Source of the DNA: Pseudocitrobacter corydidari
Lineage (GTDB): Bacteria > Pseudomonadota > Gammaproteobacteria > Enterobacterales > Enterobacteriaceae
Reading direction: 5' to 3'
NCBI RefSeq assembly: GCF_021172065.1
Contig: NZ_CP087880.1
Coordinates: forward strand, 2,332,583 to 2,396,582
Length of the DNA stretch: 64,000 nucleotides
Shown: positions 28,042 to 40,503 of the stretch, one piece after another
Layout of the letters: each line of letters opens with the position of its first letter
Position numbering within the stretch: the first letter of the stretch is position 1
Notes under the pieces: generated by a model
The model's database searches: none
What the model was told of the DNA's origin: nothing
What the model saw: only the letters and a program-made list of their open reading frames with translations
Position numbers and translations under genes: made by a program

Positions 28042-28998
28042 TTATTTCAGCTCCCACAACGTCTGCGTGACGACTTCCGTCTTCGTCACTTCATTTTCCT
28101 CATCCCATACGGCGCGGGTGACGTTAACCTGCCCCGGATGCTCTGCGGATCGCTGCACAATATCTGCCGCCCTCACGGCCTCCTGAATATTGAGGTTTTT
28201 ATCAATAACCGGTAGCACACGGATCCACTGCCCCTGCTGAATATCATAGACATGCACTAGCCGGGAGTTACTGCTCCACCATTCCGGAGACACGACGACT
28301 CTGTCACGACCACTGTCGTCCAGGTGCGACAGCGTCTCGACGGTGTTGGCCAGGCATCGCGGGATTTTCACAGGTTGCACCCAGAAGTCACTGCTCCACA
28401 ACGCGCAGTCGCAAGCGTTATAAGGCTGGCATGCTTTTCCCGTACGCGGATCTTCTTCGGTCATCCAGACATAACTCAGTTTCTGGCCGTCAAACTTTCC
28501 CCTCGCAATATCAGTGCGTTCTTCTTTGCTCTGATTAGCGCGCGTGATGCCATCCGTTTCGCTGACAATGCGCCATCCCTGAGCTTCTTTTACCACCCTC
28601 ATTTCTTGCGGATAATTCTTTGACGTATCAAGGGTCAGTCCTGCACGTTTGACAAAACTCACCTCAAAAAGGTTGTCCGCCTGTTCGACAGGGTGAATAT
28701 TTAACGTGCTGATAATTTCCTGAAAATAGCCTTTATTTTTAGCAAGATACGCTTGTTCTTGTGCCAGAACCTGTTGGATGGAAAGTGACCGCCCATACCA
28801 CATCACTTTTGAGGAATAGAGAAACTGCGGCTGTGCGTCAGGCGTTTTATTTAATGCATCATTCCAGCGAAACATCAGCTGCCGAATTTGCTGTTCATCT
28901 TTAGCTGTCAAGGTGGATTCAGCAAGAACGGGTACAGACATCACGCCTATAAACAGAATAAGACCAACCCTGCAAAATAGTGAATAGAACCATTCCAT
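28042..28998 (-). CDS. unrecognised exported protein, 318 residues
   Basis: I do not recognise this family. A signal peptide ends at about residue 27 (VGLILFIGVMSVPVLA). The first mature domain, about residues 30-150, has the feel of an NTF2/SnoaL-like fold (IRQLMFRWNDALNKTPDAQ, and EMRVVKEAQGWRIVSET). The second half is unlike anything I recall and holds four cysteines (GKACQPYNACDCALW and KIPRCLAN) that could form two disulfides in the periplasm. No membrane helix follows. AAGGAAAAAAATAAC before the ATG is a good ribosome site. It is convergent with the Sel1 gene (12-bp gap) and followed upstream by ybeL. Confidence 0.8.
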   Translation of the reverse strand: MEWFYSLFCRVGLILFIGVMSVPVLAESTLTAKDEQQIRQLMFRWNDALNKTPDAQPQFLYSSKVMWYGRSLSIQQVLAQEQAYLAKNKGYFQEIISTLNIHPVEQADNLFEVSFVKRAGLTLDTSKNYPQEMRVVKEAQGWRIVSETDGITRANQSKEERTDIARGKFDGQKLSYVWMTEEDPRTGKACQPYNACDCALWSSDFWVQPVKIPRCLANTVETLSHLDDSGRDRVVVSPEWWSSNSRLVHVYDIQQGQWIRVLPVIDKNLNIQEAVRAADIVQRSAEHPGQVNVTRAVWDEENEVTKTEVVTQTLWELK

Positions 28999-29031
28999 GT
29001 TATTTTTTTCCTTTATATATCCCCAAATACA

Positions 29032-29062
29032 AATAAAGGCGTTCCTCGCGGAACACCTTTAT
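29032..29062. terminator. bidirectional-looking hairpin in the ybeL to exported-protein gap
   Basis: ATAAAGG-C-GTTC and GAAC-A-CCTTTAT pair with one mismatch around CTCGCG. It would end ybeL on the minus strand, just upstream of the 318-residue exported protein gene. Confidence 0.6.
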
Positions 29063-29103
29063 CACTGTGGCAGCATAATCCTGCTAAACGAAAAAGCAAA
29101 TCC

Positions 29104-29586
29104 TTACGGCTCGAACGGCCTTCTCTGGAACTGGTCATGCCCGCATTTCGGGCACAGCGGCAGCACATCCGGCGTATACACAGCCAGGTGGAAATGACAC
29201 TTCTCACACACCAGATTGCCAAGCCCTACCACCTCACCGCTGTGATACACGCCGTGGTGATTGAGATCCTGGAAGACTTCGCGCCATTCCAGCTGCGTTT
29301 TATCGGTGATGTCCGCCAGCTCCTGCCAGATACTCTCCTTGATGACGCGTAAAAATACGCTGTCTTCTTCGTCGTCCTGACTTTCGCTGTAGCTCATAGC
29401 GAACTCTTCCAGGTCACGCCTGACCGCACGAATCAGTTCGTCCACCTCGGTTCGCGTTAACTCGCCGGTCTGAGCAACCCGCGCACGCGCCTGTTCCACC
29501 AGCGCATCGATATCACGCTCACCGTTGCGTAGACGTTCGGTCAGCGTCGTCACCAGTTCGCGGTAAAATTGAGCAACCTTGTTCAT
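29104..29586 (-). CDS. ybeL: YbeL, zinc-ribbon protein (DUF1451)
   Basis: This is a 160-residue cytoplasmic protein of unknown function. The N-terminal 110 residues are helical and highly charged (DDEEDSVFLRVIKE). A C-terminal zinc ribbon is formed by CEKCHFHLAVYTPDVLPLC and PKCGHDQF, two CxxC pairs. It diverges from leuS across about 220 bp that hold both promoters. Confidence 0.92.
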   Translation of the reverse strand: MNKVAQFYRELVTTLTERLRNGERDIDALVEQARARVAQTGELTRTEVDELIRAVRRDLEEFAMSYSESQDDEEDSVFLRVIKESIWQELADITDKTQLEWREVFQDLNHHGVYHSGEVVGLGNLVCEKCHFHLAVYTPDVLPLCPKCGHDQFQRRPFEP

Positions 29587-29809
29587 TGTTTCCTCTCCCG
29601 GGCAGTTAACCTACTCTTATAATAGACCTTATTTCTTTACTACTCTGTCAGCTACCCCACAGAGTTCGTAAATCAGTGTCCGGGCTTTTCACCGCCATAA
29701 TGTGTGAAAGGCTGTTTTGACGATGCGCTTTGGGCTATGCTATGCGGATCTGATTACCACATCCATTGGCTACATTGTAGCTGTATTGAAAACAGGACCA
29801 CTGGCTGCC

Positions 29810-32392
29810 ATGCAAGAGCAATACCGCCCGGAAGAGATAGAATCGAAAGTCCAGCAACATTGGGACGAGAAGCGTACCTTTGAAGTAACTGAAGACGAGA
29901 GCAAAGAGAAGTATTACTGCCTGTCGATGCTTCCTTATCCTTCTGGTCGACTACACATGGGCCACGTGCGTAACTACACCATCGGTGACGTGATCGCCCG
30001 TTATCAGCGCATGCTGGGCAAAAACGTACTGCAACCGATTGGTTGGGATGCGTTTGGTCTGCCGGCAGAAGGTGCTGCGGTTAAAAATAATACGGCACCG
30101 GCTCCGTGGACGTATGACAACATCGCCTACATGAAAAACCAGCTCAAAATGCTGGGCTTCGGCTATGACTGGAGCCGCGAGCTGGCGACCTGTACCCCGG
30201 AATATTACCGTTGGGAGCAGAAATTCTTCACCGAACTGTATAAAAAAGGCCTGGTCTACAAGAAAACCTCTGCGGTCAACTGGTGCCCGAACGACCAAAC
30301 CGTTCTGGCGAACGAACAGGTTATCGACGGCTGCTGCTGGCGCTGCGATACCAAAGTAGAGCGTAAAGAGATCCCACAGTGGTTTATCAAAATCACCGCT
30401 TACGCTGACGAACTGCTGAACGACCTGGATACGCTGGATCATTGGCCTGACACGGTGAAAACCATGCAGCGCAACTGGATTGGCCGTTCCGAAGGTGTGG
30501 AAATCTCCTTCGACGTAAACGACTACGCCGACAAGCTGACCGTGTACACCACCCGTCCAGACACCTTTATGGGTTGTACTTACCTGGCTGTTGCCGCAGG
30601 TCACCCGCTGGCCCAGCAGGCTGCTGTCAACAACCCGACGCTGGCGGCTTTCGTTGATGAATGCCGTAACACCAAAGTGGCCGAAGCCGATATGGCGACC
30701 ATGGAGAAAAAAGGCGTCGACACCGGCTTTAAAGCGATTCATCCGCTGACCGGCGAAGCGATTCCGGTATGGGCGGCTAACTTTGTTCTGATGGAATACG
30801 GCACCGGTGCCGTCATGGCCGTACCGGGTCACGATCAGCGCGACTACGAGTTCGCCACCAAATACGGTTTGAACATCAAGCCGGTTATCCTGGCCGCAGA
30901 CGGTTCGGAACCGGACCTCTCCGAGCAAGCGCTGACTGAAAAAGGCACCCTGTTCAACTCCGGCGAATTCGACGGGCTGAGCTATGAAGAGGGCTTTAAC
31001 GCCATCGCCGACAAACTGGCCGCGATGGGCGTCGGCGAACGTAAAGTGAACTACCGTCTGCGCGACTGGGGTGTTTCCCGTCAGCGTTACTGGGGCGCGC
31101 CGATTCCGATGGTAACCCTTGAAGACGGTACCGTTATCCCAACGCCTGAAGATCAGCTGCCGGTTATCCTGCCGGAAGATGTGGTTATGGACGGCATCAC
31201 CAGCCCAATCAAAGCTGACCCGGAGTGGGCAAAAACCACCGTTAACGGTCAGCCTGCGCTGCGTGAAACCGACACCTTTGACACCTTTATGGAATCTTCA
31301 TGGTACTACGCGCGCTACACCTGCCCGCAGTATCAGGAAGGCATGCTGGATTCCGACGCGGCCAACTACTGGCTGCCGGTGGATATCTACATTGGCGGTA
31401 TCGAACACGCCATCATGCACCTGCTCTACTTCCGCTTCTTCCACAAACTGATGCGCGATGCGGGAATGGTGAACTCTGACGAACCGGCTAAACAGTTGCT
31501 GTGTCAGGGCATGGTGCTGGCTGATGCCTTCTACTATGTTGGCGCGAACGGCGAGCGTAACTGGGTTTCCCCGGTTGATGCTATCGTTGAACGTGACGAG
31601 AAAGGTCGTATCGTGAAAGCGAAGGACGCGGCGGGCCATGAGCTGGTGTATACCGGCATGAGCAAAATGTCCAAGTCCAAAAACAACGGTATCGACCCGC
31701 AGGTGATGGTTGAGCGCTACGGCGCAGACACCGTTCGTCTGTTTATGATGTTTGCTTCCCCGGCCGATATGACCCTGGAATGGCAGGAATCCGGCGTCGA
31801 AGGGGCTAACCGCTTCCTGAAACGTGTCTGGAAACTGGTTTACGAACACACTTCTCAGGGCCCGGTTGCGGCGCTGAATGTGGATGCGCTGAGCGAAGAT
31901 CAACAAGCCCTGCGCCGCGACGTTCATAAAACTATCGCCAAAGTCACCGATGATATCGGTCGTCGTCAGACCTTCAACACCGCGATCGCGGCGATCATGG
32001 AGCTGATGAACAAACTGGCGAAAGCGCCGGTGGAAGGCGAGCAGGATCGCGCCCTGATGCAGGAAGCGCTGCTGGCGGTTGTGCGTATGCTCAACCCGTT
32101 CACGCCGCACGCCAGCTTCACCCTGTGGCGTGAACTGGGAGGTGTTGGCGATATCGACAACGCACCGTGGCCGGTGGCTGACGAAAAAGCGATGGTAGAA
32201 AACACCACGCTGGTCGTCGTCCAGGTGAACGGTAAAGTGCGCGGTAAAATCACCGTGGCCGTTGACGCAACCGAAGAACAGGTTCGTGAACGTGCAGGCC
32301 AGGAACACCTGGTGGCGAAATACCTTGATGGCGTTACCGTGCGTAAAGTGATTTACGTACCGGGTAAACTCCTTAACCTGGTCGTGGGCTAA
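29810..32392 (+). CDS. leuS: leucyl-tRNA synthetase
   Basis: LeuS charges tRNA-Leu with leucine. The protein has 860 residues, the E. coli length, from the ATG at [11 protein letters not shown]; a 31-codon in-frame extension upstream is not conserved. Class I signatures are [20 protein letters not shown] (HMGH) near residue 40 and MSKSKNN near residue 618. The editing domain has the threonine-rich TTRPDTFMG and the [10 protein letters not shown] motif. It heads the leuS-lptE-holA-nadD operon. Confidence 0.98.
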   Translation: MQEQYRPEEIESKVQQHWDEKRTFEVTEDESKEKYYCLSMLPYPSGRLHMGHVRNYTIGDVIARYQRMLGKNVLQPIGWDAFGLPAEGAAVKNNTAPAPWTYDNIAYMKNQLKMLGFGYDWSRELATCTPEYYRWEQKFFTELYKKGLVYKKTSAVNWCPNDQTVLANEQVIDGCCWRCDTKVERKEIPQWFIKITAYADELLNDLDTLDHWPDTVKTMQRNWIGRSEGVEISFDVNDYADKLTVYTTRPDTFMGCTYLAVAAGHPLAQQAAVNNPTLAAFVDECRNTKVAEADMATMEKKGVDTGFKAIHPLTGEAIPVWAANFVLMEYGTGAVMAVPGHDQRDYEFATKYGLNIKPVILAADGSEPDLSEQALTEKGTLFNSGEFDGLSYEEGFNAIADKLAAMGVGERKVNYRLRDWGVSRQRYWGAPIPMVTLEDGTVIPTPEDQLPVILPEDVVMDGITSPIKADPEWAKTTVNGQPALRETDTFDTFMESSWYYARYTCPQYQEGMLDSDAANYWLPVDIYIGGIEHAIMHLLYFRFFHKLMRDAGMVNSDEPAKQLLCQGMVLADAFYYVGANGERNWVSPVDAIVERDEKGRIVKAKDAAGHELVYTGMSKMSKSKNNGIDPQVMVERYGADTVRLFMMFASPADMTLEWQESGVEGANRFLKRVWKLVYEHTSQGPVAALNVDALSEDQQALRRDVHKTIAKVTDDIGRRQTFNTAIAAIMELMNKLAKAPVEGEQDRALMQEALLAVVRMLNPFTPHASFTLWRELGGVGDIDNAPWPVADEKAMVENTTLVVVQVNGKVRGKITVAVDATEEQVRERAGQEHLVAKYLDGVTVRKVIYVPGKLLNLVVG

Positions 32393-32406
32393 GCGCGGGA
32401 GGAAGC

Positions 32407-32988
32407 GTGCGATATCTGACAACTCTGTTGTTATCTTTGGCGGTGCTGGTCACCGCCGGATGCGGCTGGCATCTGCGTAGCACTACGCAGGTTCCCAGCG
32501 AAATGAAAACGATGATCTTCCAGTCCGGCGATCCGAACGGCCCGTTAAGCCGTGCGGTACGTAATCAGCTGCGCCTGAACGACATCACCCTGCTGGAAGA
32601 CAGCACTCTGCGTAAAGATGTGCCGTCGCTGCGTATTATCAGCTCCAGCATTTCGAAAGATACCGCATCCGTGTTCCAGAACGGCCAGACGGCGGAATAC
32701 CAGATGGTATTAACCGTCCGCGCGTCGGTGCTGATCCCGGGTCAGGATATCTTCCCGATCTCGACCAAAGTGTACCGTTCGTTCTTCGATAACCCGCAGC
32801 GCGCGCTGGCGAAAGATGCCGAGCAGACGATTATCATCAACGAAATGTACGATAAAGCGGCCGAACAGCTGATCCGTAAACTGCCGAGCGTACACATCGC
32901 CGACAGTAAAACGGCGCCAGATACCGTTCCAATGGCGGAAGAATCGCCGATTGGTCCTGGCCGCGTCTCCACCACTCTGGGTAACTGA
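32407..32988 (+). CDS. lptE: LPS-assembly lipoprotein LptE
   Basis: LptE is the outer-membrane lipoprotein that plugs the LptD barrel during lipopolysaccharide insertion. The protein has 193 residues. The signal peptide ends in the lipobox LVTAGC with acylated Cys at about residue 19. The start is GTG with GGAGGAAGC upstream. The stop codon overlaps the holA start by one base. Its lipidation depends on Lnt, encoded elsewhere in this window. Confidence 0.96.
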   Translation: MRYLTTLLLSLAVLVTAGCGWHLRSTTQVPSEMKTMIFQSGDPNGPLSRAVRNQLRLNDITLLEDSTLRKDVPSLRIISSSISKDTASVFQNGQTAEYQMVLTVRASVLIPGQDIFPISTKVYRSFFDNPQRALAKDAEQTIIINEMYDKAAEQLIRKLPSVHIADSKTAPDTVPMAEESPIGPGRVSTTLGN

Positions 32989-34019
32989 TGATTCGGTTGT
33001 ATCCGGAACAACTCCGCGCGCAGCTCTCTGAAGGGCTGCGCGCGGCGTATCTGCTGCTCGGTAACGATCCGTTGCTGCTCCAGGAGAGTCAGGACGCTGT
33101 GCGCCATGTAGCCACGGAACAGGGCTTTACCGAGCACCACACCTTCTCCCTCGATGCCAGCACCGACTGGAACGAGATCTTCTCGCTGAGTCAGGCGTTG
33201 AGTCTGTTCGCCAGCCGCCAGACGCTGCTGCTACTGCTGCCGGAAAACGGCCCGAACGCCGCCATCAACGAACAGCTGGCACGCCTGGTTTCTCTGCTAC
33301 ATGACGATTTGTTGCTTATTGTTCGCGGCAATAAGCTCACCAAAGCGCAGGAGAATGCGACCTGGGTGACGTCTCTTGCCAGCAATGCCGTTCAGGTGAG
33401 CTGTCAGACGCCAGAACAGGCCCAGCTTCCCCGCTGGTTAGCGACGCGCGCGAAACAGCTCAATCTTCAGTTAGATGAACCTGCCAGCCAGCTATTGTGT
33501 TACTGCTACGAAGGCAACCTGCTGGCGTTATCGCAGGCGCTGGAGCGTTTATCACTGCTGTGGCCGGACGGCAAACTGACGCTGCCGCGCGTTGAGCAGG
33601 CCGTGAATGATGCGGCGCACTTTACGCCCTTCCACTGGGTCGATGCCCTGCTGGCGGGAAAAAGTAAACGCGCCCTGCACATCCTGCAACAGCTACGGCT
33701 TGAAGGCAGTGAGCCGGTCATTTTGCTGCGTACCGTGCAACGCGAACTGCTCTTACTGGTGAACCTGAAGCGCCAAAGCGCTCACACGCCGCTGCGCGCC
33801 TTGTTTGATAAACATCGCGTCTGGCAGAATCGCCGTGGTCTGGTTGGCGATGCCATTAATCGCCTGAGCGGCGACCAATTACGTCAGGCGGTTACCCTGC
33901 TGACGCAGGCGGAACTCACGCTGAAACAAGATTATGGTCAGTCTGTCTGGGCTGAACTGGAAAGCCTGTCGCTACTGCTTTGCCATAAAGCCTTAGCCGA
34001 CGTATTTATTGACGGATGA
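32988..34019 (+). CDS. holA: DNA polymerase III delta subunit
   Basis: HolA is the delta subunit of the clamp loader, which opens the beta clamp. The protein has 343 residues. The AAA+-like domain lacks a functional P-loop ([16 protein letters not shown] in its place), as normal for delta. The C-terminal domain includes [13 protein letters not shown]. Start codon overlap with lptE indicates coupling. Confidence 0.96.
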   Translation: MIRLYPEQLRAQLSEGLRAAYLLLGNDPLLLQESQDAVRHVATEQGFTEHHTFSLDASTDWNEIFSLSQALSLFASRQTLLLLLPENGPNAAINEQLARLVSLLHDDLLLIVRGNKLTKAQENATWVTSLASNAVQVSCQTPEQAQLPRWLATRAKQLNLQLDEPASQLLCYCYEGNLLALSQALERLSLLWPDGKLTLPRVEQAVNDAAHFTPFHWVDALLAGKSKRALHILQQLRLEGSEPVILLRTVQRELLLLVNLKRQSAHTPLRALFDKHRVWQNRRGLVGDAINRLSGDQLRQAVTLLTQAELTLKQDYGQSVWAELESLSLLLCHKALADVFIDG

Positions 34020-34020
34020 T

Positions 34021-34662
34021 ATGACAAAGCTCCAGGCCCTGTTTGGCGGTACCTTCGATCCTATTCACTATGGTCATCTGAAGCCGGTAGAAATTCTGGC
34101 AAATCAGATAGGGTTATCGCGCATTATTATTATGCCGAATAACGTGCCGCCGCACCGCCCCCAGCCGGAAGCCACCAGCGATCAGCGCAAACATATGGTG
34201 GAACTGGCGATTGCCGACAAACCGTTATTTGTGCTGGATGAACGTGAGCTGCGCCGTGACATGCCGTCTTATACCGCGCAAACCTTAAAGGAGTGGCGTG
34301 ACGAAGAAGGGCCGGAAGCGCCGCTGGCGTTTATTATCGGCCAGGACTCACTGCTGACGTTTCCCACCTGGTATCAGTACGACACTATCCTCGATAACGC
34401 ACATCTGATTGTGACGCGTCGCCCTGGTTATCCGATGACCATGCAGCAACCAGAGCATCAGCAGTGGCTGGATGATCGGCTGACGCTACGTTCGGAAGAT
34501 CTGCACGAACAGCCAGCGGGGAAAATCTTCCTTGCAGAGACCCCGTGGTTTGATATCTCCGCCACCATCATTCGCGAGCGATTACAAAACGGCAAATCCT
34601 GCGATGAAATGATGCCCGCGCCGGTGCTGGAATACATCATGCAACAGGGCCTGTACCGCTAA
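34021..34662 (+). CDS. nadD: nicotinate-mononucleotide adenylyltransferase
   Basis: NadD makes nicotinate adenine dinucleotide from NaMN and ATP in NAD synthesis. The protein has 213 residues from the ATG just after the holA stop. The nucleotidyltransferase motif is [15 protein letters not shown] near the N-terminus and [10 protein letters not shown] near residue 182. Its last 26 bp overlap the end of the convergent cobD gene. Confidence 0.97.
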   Translation: MTKLQALFGGTFDPIHYGHLKPVEILANQIGLSRIIIMPNNVPPHRPQPEATSDQRKHMVELAIADKPLFVLDERELRRDMPSYTAQTLKEWRDEEGPEAPLAFIIGQDSLLTFPTWYQYDTILDNAHLIVTRRPGYPMTMQQPEHQQWLDDRLTLRSEDLHEQPAGKIFLAETPWFDISATIIRERLQNGKSCDEMMPAPVLEYIMQQGLYR

Positions 34663-35731
34663 ATACCTCATTCAACGCCTGGCACAGCCGGGCGTTTTCT
34701 TCCCGACTACGAATCGCCACACGGTAATAGCGCCCGTCCAGCCCCGGATAATTCCCACAGCTGCGGATGAGTACATGGCGCGTCAACAGCGCCTGCTGTA
34801 AATCCAGGCCCAGAACATTACAGCGTAAGAACAGGTAGTTCGCGCGCCCTTCCCAGACCGTAAGCCCGGAAAAACCTCTCAGTTGCGTCAGCAAACTATC
34901 GCGTTCCTGCGCCAGCCACTGCCAGGTTGCCTGCTGATACGCGCGATCCTGCAACACCATCTCCCCCGCCAACGCCGCAAACGCATTGATAGACCAGGGC
35001 ATCTGGCGCTGACGCATTCGCGCCACGGCGTCTGCGTCGCTGTTCAGCAAATACCCCAGACGCAGCCCCGGAATGGCATAAAATTTGGTCAACGAGCGCA
35101 GCACCCAGACATGTGGGTTATTTCCCAGCTGCGGGATCAGCCCTGGTTCATCAGGAAGGAAATCGAGAAACGCCTCATCCACCACCAGCGTTATCGACAG
35201 CGCCCGACAGCGTTCGACAATCGCCGCCAGTAATGATGCGTCAGGATAAAGCCCGGTCGGGTTATTGGGTGTACACAGAAACAGGCAATCCAGCTCAGCG
35301 GTCAGGGCCGGAAGTATGCGTTCGGTAAGCTGCCAGCCCTCTTCTTCACACAGGGAAAATTCGCGGATCTGACAACCGACCTGCGCCAGCGCGCGTCGAT
35401 ATTCCGCAAACCCTGGCGTCACCAGCATCGCTCGCTGCGGTTGAAGCCCCTGCGCCAGCGTATAAATGGACTCCGTTTCGCCATTACCGGCCAGAATCCA
35501 CGCAGCGGGAACATCATGATGCGCCGCCAGCTGCTGATGCAGACGCTGATACTCCACATCCGGATAGCGTTCCGCCACGCCAATTTGCGCAATTAGCGCC
35601 TCTTTGAGCGGTTCCGGCATACCCAGCGGATTGATATTCGCGCTAAAATCAACGAGCAAAGCGGGGTCAATGCCCAGCAGTTGCGCCGCCTCGCGAATGT
35701 TACCACCGTGGGTGCTGGTAAGCTTAGCCAT
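34637..35731 (-). CDS. cobD: L-threonine-O-3-phosphate decarboxylase (cobalamin synthesis)
   Basis: CobD makes (R)-1-amino-2-propanol O-2-phosphate, the linker of the lower ligand of cobalamin. The protein has 364 residues, the Salmonella length. It is a PLP enzyme of the aminotransferase fold: [31 protein letters not shown] and the PLP-lysine motif [16 protein letters not shown] (Lys near residue 216). The gene is convergent with nadD (26-bp overlap) and divergent from cobC across 60 bp. E. coli K-12 lacks this pair here, to my knowledge. Confidence 0.94.
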   Translation of the reverse strand: MAKLTSTHGGNIREAAQLLGIDPALLVDFSANINPLGMPEPLKEALIAQIGVAERYPDVEYQRLHQQLAAHHDVPAAWILAGNGETESIYTLAQGLQPQRAMLVTPGFAEYRRALAQVGCQIREFSLCEEEGWQLTERILPALTAELDCLFLCTPNNPTGLYPDASLLAAIVERCRALSITLVVDEAFLDFLPDEPGLIPQLGNNPHVWVLRSLTKFYAIPGLRLGYLLNSDADAVARMRQRQMPWSINAFAALAGEMVLQDRAYQQATWQWLAQERDSLLTQLRGFSGLTVWEGRANYLFLRCNVLGLDLQQALLTRHVLIRSCGNYPGLDGRYYRVAIRSREENARLCQALNEVFSGTGPVA

Positions 35732-35791
35732 GATACTTCTCCGCCAAAAAGCAGTATCTTACTTCAGTTTGTTGATTCAGGGAGAAACACA

Positions 35792-36978
<1,187 letters not shown>

Positions 36979-36981
36979 GTT

Positions 36982-37449
36982 GTGAAGCTGCAGTTGGTCG
37001 CCGTCGGCACCAAAATGCCGGATTGGGTACAAACCGGGTTTACCGAATATCTGCGCCGTTTTCCGAAAGACATGCCGTTTGAGCTGGTAGAAATTCCTGC
37101 CGGCAAGCGCGGTAAGAATGCGGACATCAAACGTATTCTCGATAAAGAAGGCGAGCTGATGCTCGCTGCCGCCGGTAAAAATCGCATTGTCACGCTCGAT
37201 ATTCCCGGCAAACCGTGGGATACGCCGCATCTGGCGGTCGAACTGGAGCGCTGGAAGCAGGATGGCCGCGACGTCAGCCTGCTAATTGGCGGGCCTGAGG
37301 GGCTTTCTCCGGCCTGCAAAGCCGCCGCTGAACAGAGCTGGTCGCTTTCAAATCTGACGATGCCGCATCCGCTGGTGCGCGTGCTGGTCGCCGAAAGCCT
37401 GTACCGGGCGTGGAGCATCACCACTAACCACCCTTACCACCGCGAGTAA
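36982..37449 (+). CDS. rlmH: 23S rRNA pseudouridine-1915 N3-methyltransferase RlmH
   Basis: RlmH methylates pseudouridine 1915 of 23S rRNA on the 70S ribosome. The protein has 155 residues of the SPOUT class, with the knotted SAM site [17 protein letters not shown] and [22 protein letters not shown]. The start is GTG. It sits between rsfS and the cell-elongation genes. Confidence 0.97.
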   Translation: MKLQLVAVGTKMPDWVQTGFTEYLRRFPKDMPFELVEIPAGKRGKNADIKRILDKEGELMLAAAGKNRIVTLDIPGKPWDTPHLAVELERWKQDGRDVSLLIGGPEGLSPACKAAAEQSWSLSNLTMPHPLVRVLVAESLYRAWSITTNHPYHRE

Positions 37450-37476
37450 TGATGACCAGGGTAAATTAAGCAGCGA

Positions 37477-39378
37477 ATGAAACTACAGAATTCTTTTCGC
37501 GACTATTCGGCTGAGTCTGCGCTGTTTGTGCGCCGGGCTCTGGTCGCCTTTACGGGGATTTTGCTGCTTACCGGCGTGCTGATCGCTAACCTCTATAATC
37601 TGCAGATCGTCCGTTTTACCGATTATCAAACCCGTTCCAACGAGAACCGCATTAAGCTGGTGCCAATAGCGCCAAGCCGCGGCATTATCTACGATCGCAA
37701 CGGTACCCCGCTGGCGCTCAACCGCACCATCTACCAACTGGAGATGATGCCGGAAAAAGTCGACAGCGTGCAGGACACGCTCGAAGCGCTGCGCGGCGTG
37801 GTCGATCTTAACGATGACGACATCGCCAATTTCAAAAAGGAGCGCTCGCGCTCGCATCGCTTTACGTCTATCCCGGTGAAAACCAACCTGACAGAAGTTC
37901 AGGTGGCGCGCTTTGCGGTGAATCAGTACCGCTTCCCCGGCGTGGAAGTGAAAGGCTATAAACGCCGCTACTATCCGTTTGGTTCCGCCCTCACCCACGT
38001 CATTGGCTACGTCTCAAAAATTAACGATAAAGACGTAGAGCGGCTCGACAAAGACGGCAAGCTGGCAAACTACGCGGCAACGCATGATATTGGTAAGCTC
38101 GGTATCGAACGCTATTACGAAGATGTGCTGCACGGCCAGACCGGTTATGAAGAAGTTGAGGTCAACAACCGTGGGCGCGTCATCCGTCAGTTGAAGGAAG
38201 TGCCGCCACAGGCCGGGCATGATATCCACCTGACGCTCGATCTTAAGCTGCAGCAGTATATCGAAACGCTGCTGGCCGGCAGCCGTGCGGCAGTCGTGGT
38301 TACCGACCCGCGTACGGGCGGCATTCTGGCGCTGGTTTCCATGCCAAGCTATGACCCAAACCTGTTCGTCGATGGTATCTCCAGCAAAGATTACTCCGGG
38401 CTGCTGAACGACCCGAATACGCCGCTGGTTAACCGCGCCACCCAGGGGGTTTACCCGCCCGCCTCGACCGTTAAACCGTACGTGTCCGTATCCGCGCTCA
38501 GCGCAGGGGTGATCACCCGCAATACCAGCCTGTTTGACCCCGGCTGGTGGCAGTTACCAGGCTCTGAAAAACGCTATCGTGACTGGAAAAAATGGGGCCA
38601 CGGCCACCTGAACGTAACGAAAGCGCTGGAAGAATCCGCGGATACCTTCTTCTATCAGGTCGCCTATGACATGGGTATTGACCGCCTGTCCGAGTGGATG
38701 GGGAAATTTGGCTATGGCCATTACACGGGCATCGACCTTGCGGAAGAGCGCTCTGGTAATATGCCGACCCGTGAATGGAAGCAGAAGCGCTTTAAAAAGC
38801 CGTGGTATCAGGGCGATACCATTCCGGTCGGTATCGGGCAGGGCTACTGGACGGCAACGCCGATTCAGATGAGCAAAGCGCTGATGATCCTGATTAACGA
38901 TGGCGTGGTGAAAGTGCCGCATCTGCTGATGAGCACCACCGAAGCCGGGAAGCAGATCCCCTGGGAGCAGCCACATGAACCGCCGGTCGGTGATATTCAT
39001 TCCGGCTTCTGGGAAATCGCCAAAGACGGGATGTATGGCGTTGCCAACCGTGGCAACGGTACCGCGCATAAATACTTCGCCAGCGCGCCGTATAAAATTG
39101 CGGCCAAGTCCGGTACCGCGCAGGTATTCGGCCTGAAAGCGAATGAAACCTATAACGCGCATAAAATTGCCGAGCGTCTTCGCGACCATAAACTGATGAC
39201 CGCTTTCGCGCCGTACAACGATCCGAAAGTTGCCGTTGCCATTATTCTGGAGAACGGCGGCGCAGGCCCGGTAGTAGGGACGATTATGCGTCAAATTCTC
39301 GACCACATTATGCTTGGCGATAACAACACCGATTTACCAGCCGAAAATCCGGCCGCATCGGCGGCGGAGGACCAATAA
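37477..39378 (+). CDS. mrdA: penicillin-binding protein 2 (peptidoglycan transpeptidase)
   Basis: PBP2 cross-links peptidoglycan during cell elongation together with RodA and MreBCD. The protein has 633 residues. An N-terminal membrane anchor is at about residues 21-44. The transpeptidase domain has the active-site motif PASTVKP (Ser near 330), a SAD-type second motif in [10 protein letters not shown], and KSGTAQ near residue 545. It is 2 bp from mrdB and clearly in the same operon. Confidence 0.98.
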   Translation: MKLQNSFRDYSAESALFVRRALVAFTGILLLTGVLIANLYNLQIVRFTDYQTRSNENRIKLVPIAPSRGIIYDRNGTPLALNRTIYQLEMMPEKVDSVQDTLEALRGVVDLNDDDIANFKKERSRSHRFTSIPVKTNLTEVQVARFAVNQYRFPGVEVKGYKRRYYPFGSALTHVIGYVSKINDKDVERLDKDGKLANYAATHDIGKLGIERYYEDVLHGQTGYEEVEVNNRGRVIRQLKEVPPQAGHDIHLTLDLKLQQYIETLLAGSRAAVVVTDPRTGGILALVSMPSYDPNLFVDGISSKDYSGLLNDPNTPLVNRATQGVYPPASTVKPYVSVSALSAGVITRNTSLFDPGWWQLPGSEKRYRDWKKWGHGHLNVTKALEESADTFFYQVAYDMGIDRLSEWMGKFGYGHYTGIDLAEERSGNMPTREWKQKRFKKPWYQGDTIPVGIGQGYWTATPIQMSKALMILINDGVVKVPHLLMSTTEAGKQIPWEQPHEPPVGDIHSGFWEIAKDGMYGVANRGNGTAHKYFASAPYKIAAKSGTAQVFGLKANETYNAHKIAERLRDHKLMTAFAPYNDPKVAVAIILENGGAGPVVGTIMRQILDHIMLGDNNTDLPAENPAASAAEDQ

Positions 39379-39380
39379 AC

Positions 39381-40493
39381 ATGACGGATAATCCGAACAA
39401 AAAATCGCTGTGGGATAAAATCCACATCGATCCGGCCATGATGCTGATCCTGCTGGCGCTGCTGACCTACAGTTCGCTGGTCATCTGGAGCGCGAGCGGC
39501 CAGGACATCGGCATGATGGAGCGTAAAATCGGCCAGATCGCCATGGGTCTGGTTATCATGGTGGTGATGGCGCAAATCCCGCCGCGCGTGTACGAAGGCT
39601 GGGCGCCGTGGCTCTATATCTTCTGTATTATCCTGTTGGTGGCGGTTGATGCCTTCGGCGCGATTTCGAAGGGCGCACAGCGCTGGCTCGACCTCGGCGT
39701 GGTGCGCTTCCAGCCGTCAGAGATAGCCAAGATCGCCGTCCCGCTGATGGTCGCTCGCTTTATTAACCGAGATGTCTGCCCGCCGTCTTTGAAAAACACC
39801 GGTATCGCGCTAATACTCATCTTCATGCCAACGCTGCTGGTCGCGGCGCAGCCTGATCTCGGAACATCCATTCTGGTTCTGCTCTCCGGTTTATTTGTGC
39901 TGTTCCTCTCCGGCCTGAGCTGGCGACTTATCGGCATCGCCGTAGTACTTATCGCCGCCTTTATTCCGATATTATGGTTCTTCCTGATGCACGACTATCA
40001 ACGTCAGCGCGTCATGATGCTGCTCGATCCGGAATCAGACCCGCTCGGCGCGGGCTATCATATTATTCAGTCTAAAATTGCGATAGGCTCCGGCGGTCTG
40101 CGTGGCAAAGGCTGGCTGCACGGCACCCAGTCGCAGCTGGAATTCCTGCCTGAACGTCACACCGACTTTATCTTCGCCGTTCTGGCGGAAGAACTGGGGC
40201 TGATTGGCATTCTGGTACTGCTGGCGCTGTACGTGCTGCTGATTATGCGTGGGCTGTGGATTGCCGCCCAGGCGCAAACTACCTTTGGCCGCGTCATGGC
40301 CGGTGGCCTGATGCTGATTTTATTCGTTTATGTCTTTGTAAATATTGGTATGGTAAGTGGCATTCTTCCGGTGGTGGGCGTTCCGCTACCGCTGGTCAGC
40401 TACGGGGGCTCGGCCCTTATTGTACTGATGGCCGGGTTCGGTATCGTCATGTCGATACACACCCACAGAAAAATGTTGTCGAAAAGCGTCTAA
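39381..40493 (+). CDS. mrdB: RodA, SEDS-family peptidoglycan glycosyltransferase
   Basis: RodA polymerises glycan strands during elongation with PBP2. The protein has 370 residues and about ten membrane helices. The conserved SEDS motifs include [21 protein letters not shown], and [20 protein letters not shown], and the last part [14 protein letters not shown]. It precedes rlpA. Confidence 0.97.
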   Translation: MTDNPNKKSLWDKIHIDPAMMLILLALLTYSSLVIWSASGQDIGMMERKIGQIAMGLVIMVVMAQIPPRVYEGWAPWLYIFCIILLVAVDAFGAISKGAQRWLDLGVVRFQPSEIAKIAVPLMVARFINRDVCPPSLKNTGIALILIFMPTLLVAAQPDLGTSILVLLSGLFVLFLSGLSWRLIGIAVVLIAAFIPILWFFLMHDYQRQRVMMLLDPESDPLGAGYHIIQSKIAIGSGGLRGKGWLHGTQSQLEFLPERHTDFIFAVLAEELGLIGILVLLALYVLLIMRGLWIAAQAQTTFGRVMAGGLMLILFVYVFVNIGMVSGILPVVGVPLPLVSYGGSALIVLMAGFGIVMSIHTHRKMLSKSV

Positions 40494-40503
40494 GAGGTGC
40501 TCA

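Noticed and set aside
31298..32422. A 374-codon minus-strand frame
   Set aside because: It is antisense to leuS, which has complete class I synthetase motifs.
35732..35791. Possible cobalamin riboswitch between cobD and cobC
   Set aside because: The gap is only 60 bp, far too short, and has no B12-box motif.
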